A DNA stretch of 64,000 nucleotides from Mobilitalea torta (GTDB lineage Bacteria > Bacillota > Clostridia > Lachnospirales > Lachnospiraceae), in assembly GCF_050433395.1 (NCBI RefSeq), contig NZ_JBNPXH010000003.1, forward strand, positions 404,897 to 468,896, read 5' to 3'. Positions 61,840-64,000 of the stretch are shown piece by piece. How positions within the stretch are numbered: position 1 is the stretch's first letter; each line of letters opens with the position of its first letter. Both the position numbers and the translations under genes were made by a program. The notes beneath the pieces were generated by a model, which searched no databases, was not told the origin of the DNA, and was given only the letters and a program-made list of their open reading frames with translations.

Positions 61840-63279
61840 GTGAAAAATAAAATTATGCTGATTACCTATGCGGACAGCTTTGGTAAGAACCTGAAAGAAT
61901 TAAAAGAAATGCTGGATACTTATTTTAAAAGGGAAATCGGAGCAATCCATATTCTACCCTTTTTCCCTTCCTCCGGTGATCGGGGATTTGCGCCCCTGAC
62001 CTATGAGAAGGTAGATCCGGACTTCGGAACATGGGAGGATATCGACGCAATTGCTGAGGATTATGAGCTGATGTACGATTTCATGATCAACCATCTCTCC
62101 AGAAGAAGCAAATACTTCCTGGACTTCATCGAGAAGCATGAGGATTCCGTCTATAAGGATATGTTCCTGAGATTTCATAAGTTTTGGCCCCAGGGAGAGC
62201 CTACGCCGGAGGAAGTGGCGGTATTGAATAAAAGAAAGCCTCACGCTCCCTGTGTGGATATTACCTTTGCGGACGGAACCACCGAGAAGATCTGGTGCAC
62301 CTTTGGTGAGGAGCAGATGGATCTGGATATGAATTCGGATATTACCTGGGAATTTGTAGAGAGATCCCTGGAATGCTTAATGAAGCACGGCGCATCCATG
62401 ATCCGTCTGGATGCCTTTGCGTTTGCCACCAAGAAACTGGGAACCTCCTGTTTCTTTGTCGAGCCTGAGATGTGGGAGTGTATGAAACGTGTGCAGGATA
62501 TTCTGGACCGGAATAACATCCCTATGCTCCCGGAGATCCATGACCATTATAAAATACAGCAAAAGATCGCCGGCCATGGCTATTATATCTACGATTTTGC
62601 ATTGCCGGTGCTGGTTCTTCACACCATTTATACCGGCAGCGGCCAGCGTCTTAAGAACTGGCTCAGGATGTGCCCACAGAAGCAGTATACAACCCTGGAT
62701 ACCCATGACGGTATCGGAACGGTGGATGTAAAGGATTTGTTAACGGATGAGGAAATCGATGCGGTATGCCATAAGACCCTGGAGCGCGGTGCTAACTTCA
62801 AGATGGATTACAGCGAGAAGGCAAAGGATAAGCCTGTGGTATACCAGATCAACTGTACCTATTACTCTGCCGTAGGCAGCGATGACGCCTATCTGTTATC
62901 AAGGGCCATTCAGTTCTTTGCACCGGGAATTCCCCAAGTATATTATATGGGACTTCTCGCCGGGGAAAATGATTATGAGCTTATGGAAAAAACGGATTTC
63001 CCCAGAAATATCAGCAGACATAATTATACTGCAGAGGAGATCAGGCAGGAGGTGGAAAAGCCCGTTGTAAAGAGGCTGAGCGCACTGATGCGTTTTCGTA
63101 ATGAATATCCTGCCTTTGAGGAGGAATGCATTGTTGAGGATACGCAGGATGATTTACTTATCATCCGCAGGATAACCGGAGAGTATGAAGCTGTATTGTC
63201 CGCCAATTTGAAGGATTACAGCTTTGCCGTTTCCTACCGCAGTCACCTGACGAAGATTATGGAAACTTTGGATTATTAA
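61840..63279 (+). CDS. Sucrose-phosphorylase-like GH13 enzyme
   Basis: A 479-residue GH13 subfamily-18 enzyme that phosphorolyses a glucoside, giving glucose-1-phosphate. The catalytic residues are Asp191 (MIRLDAFAF), Glu232 (LPEIHDHY) and Asp290 (LDTHDGIG), almost the numbering of the Bifidobacterium adolescentis sucrose phosphorylase (192/232/290). ITYADSFG, HILPFFPSSGDRGF and FGTWEDI are also conserved. It could instead act on sucrose-6-phosphate, glucosylglycerate or glucosylglycerol. The start is GTG at 61840 after GGAGG; the ATG at 61828 belongs to the ribosome site. Confidence 0.9.
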   Translation: MKNKIMLITYADSFGKNLKELKEMLDTYFKREIGAIHILPFFPSSGDRGFAPLTYEKVDPDFGTWEDIDAIAEDYELMYDFMINHLSRRSKYFLDFIEKHEDSVYKDMFLRFHKFWPQGEPTPEEVAVLNKRKPHAPCVDITFADGTTEKIWCTFGEEQMDLDMNSDITWEFVERSLECLMKHGASMIRLDAFAFATKKLGTSCFFVEPEMWECMKRVQDILDRNNIPMLPEIHDHYKIQQKIAGHGYYIYDFALPVLVLHTIYTGSGQRLKNWLRMCPQKQYTTLDTHDGIGTVDVKDLLTDEEIDAVCHKTLERGANFKMDYSEKAKDKPVVYQINCTYYSAVGSDDAYLLSRAIQFFAPGIPQVYYMGLLAGENDYELMEKTDFPRNISRHNYTAEEIRQEVEKPVVKRLSALMRFRNEYPAFEEECIVEDTQDDLLIIRRITGEYEAVLSANLKDYSFAVSYRSHLTKIMETLDY

Positions 63280-63460
63280 ATGAAGCAGGTATGCAGGAGG
63301 TAAAGGTAACCTTCGCCTCTGCAGGAAGGAAGAGCTGCTCTTTTCCTTTGGCTTTGGTTTGAGCTACACCATATTCGCCTATAGCGGCCTTATGAATGAG
63401 TTCTGATAAGCGAAAAAAGTTTAAAAAAATATAAAAAGCGAAAAATGTTTAAAAAAGCAG
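63280..63460 (+). other. Stretch between the GH13 gene and the rRNA promoters
   Basis: It holds two weak hairpins (TGCAGGAGG/CCTCTGCA near 63292-63323, and AAGGAAGAGC with GCTCTTTTCCTT at 63326-63348), either of which could end the GH13 transcript. Next to P1 are A-tracts in two near-copies (AAGCGAAAAA...GTTTAAAAAA at about 63408 and 63436), like an UP element. Confidence 0.4.
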
Positions 63461-63489
63461 TTGACATTTCCGCTTTTAGAAGGTACAAT
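63461..63489 (+). promoter_or_regulatory. rRNA operon promoter P1
   Basis: TTGACA (63461-63466), 17-base spacer, TACAAT (63484-63489), with A-tracts upstream. Confidence 0.88.
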
Positions 63490-63554
63490 GAAATCCGCCG
63501 CTGAAAAATGGCATTCATACCACAGAAAAAGATTTGAAGAAAATGAAAAAAGTG

Positions 63555-63583
63555 GTTGACATAATAAAGCGGATGTGATAAAC
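63555..63583 (+). promoter_or_regulatory. rRNA operon promoter P2
   Basis: TTGACA (63555-63560), 17-base spacer, TAAACT (63578-63583), 94 bases after P1. Tandem promoters are usual for rRNA operons. Confidence 0.85.
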
Positions 63584-63943
63584 TAAAAAAGTTGACGGTA
63601 AAACGAGAAACAAGAAATTAATCGTCGACAAAAGCACAATGCACCTTGATAACTGAACAGTGAAACAACCCTGAAATTCTAAAAAAATTGAAGTGTCACA
63701 TGCACTTCAAGGGTCCAAAACAGAACACCGGCAGTCCTAGCGACGGTTGGATATCTGGAACGGATCCGTATAGATTTTCATTTATGCTGCTCTGAACAGG
63801 CAGCATAACGAACCGTATCAATACAGCAATGTAGTGATACACCACAAAAACAGTAAAGATAATGGATTGCTTGACGATATCATGCGTTGGTAACAACGCA
63901 GGGACATCATTAGCTAACGTTTATCTGACTGGATCAAAAACTT
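63584..63943 (+). other. 16S rRNA leader with boxA-like element and processing stems
   Basis: TGCACCTTGATAACTGAAC (63639-63657) resembles the boxA/antitermination sequence of clostridial rRNA leaders. Two hairpins follow: TTGAAGTG (63688-63695)/CACTTCAA (63703-63710) and TTATGCTGC (63782-63790)/GCAGCATAA (63800-63808). The rest probably takes part in the RNase III processing stem, whose other arm lies beyond the window. Confidence 0.7.

Positions 63944-64000
<57 letters not shown>

Noticed and set aside
63416..63460. Short tandem repeat as a separate repeat element
   Set aside because: The A-rich near-copies lie directly upstream of rRNA promoter P1 and are better explained as an UP-element-like region.

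Overview
The window looks like a chromosomal segment of a low-to-mid GC anaerobic Firmicute, most likely a member of the Lachnospiraceae. The signs are strong AGGAGG ribosome binding sites, sigma-A promoters (TTGACA-17-TATAAT), several TTG/GTG starts, typical clostridial families (DUF4317, DUF2935, YitT, rubrerythrin, CAP protein) and a 16S rRNA gene beginning at about 63944 whose first bases (GATGAACGCTGGCGGCGTGC) are of the clostridial type. I see no prophage, CRISPR array, complete insertion sequence or tRNA gene.

Layout. 1-5723: end of a methyl-accepting chemotaxis protein, then cheA-cheW-cheY-cheR-cheB on the plus strand. 6109-8218: minus-strand regulators, namely an AraC-type regulator broken by one stop codon and a TetR-flavodoxin pair with a double palindromic operator. 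8467-11320: remnant of an aldo/keto reductase, then a fluoride riboswitch with an overlapping terminator, controlling a CPA-type antiporter and a CLC-F fluoride exporter. 11595-13436: a sigma factor/anti-sigma pair behind a structured leader. 13647-18939: first alpha-mannosidase (GH38) unit with a GPH-type sugar symporter. 19017-23656: ArsC/Spx-like protein, rhamnose mutarotase, a DUF1538 membrane protein with two PII-like proteins, and DUF4317. 23704-36110: mostly housekeeping, stress and envelope genes (alkyltransferase, CAP protein, VanY-type peptidase, rubrerythrin, DUF2935, YitT, a broken XRE regulator, a two-component system, a lipoprotein and a PH-domain protein).

36224-63279 is a large carbohydrate locus. 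A DeoR regulator diverges from nagA. Then follow an ABC sugar importer without an ATPase gene, an Asp/Glu-racemase-like protein, an FGGY kinase, a class II ketose-bisphosphate aldolase, a GH38, a tandem metallo-beta-lactamase-fold protein, a DUF1537-type kinase, a SIS isomerase, a ROK kinase, a second GH38, a GH36/raffinose-synthase-like glycosidase, an aldolase/adducin-family protein, a GH20 hexosaminidase and a sucrose-phosphorylase-like GH13. Together they suggest uptake of a mannose- and GlcNAc-containing oligosaccharide, its trimming in the cytoplasm, and phosphorylation and aldol cleavage of an unusual sugar. The several kinases and aldolases do not fit plain mannose or GlcNAc catabolism.

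The window ends with two tandem rRNA promoters, the rRNA leader and the start of the 16S gene. The most unusual non-coding features are the leaderless-type promoter of the DUF1538 gene, short leader ORFs in front of two sugar genes, a 48-bp-arm inverted repeat at 59711-59868, and a 16-bp-arm inverted repeat next to a start codon at 28175-28217.
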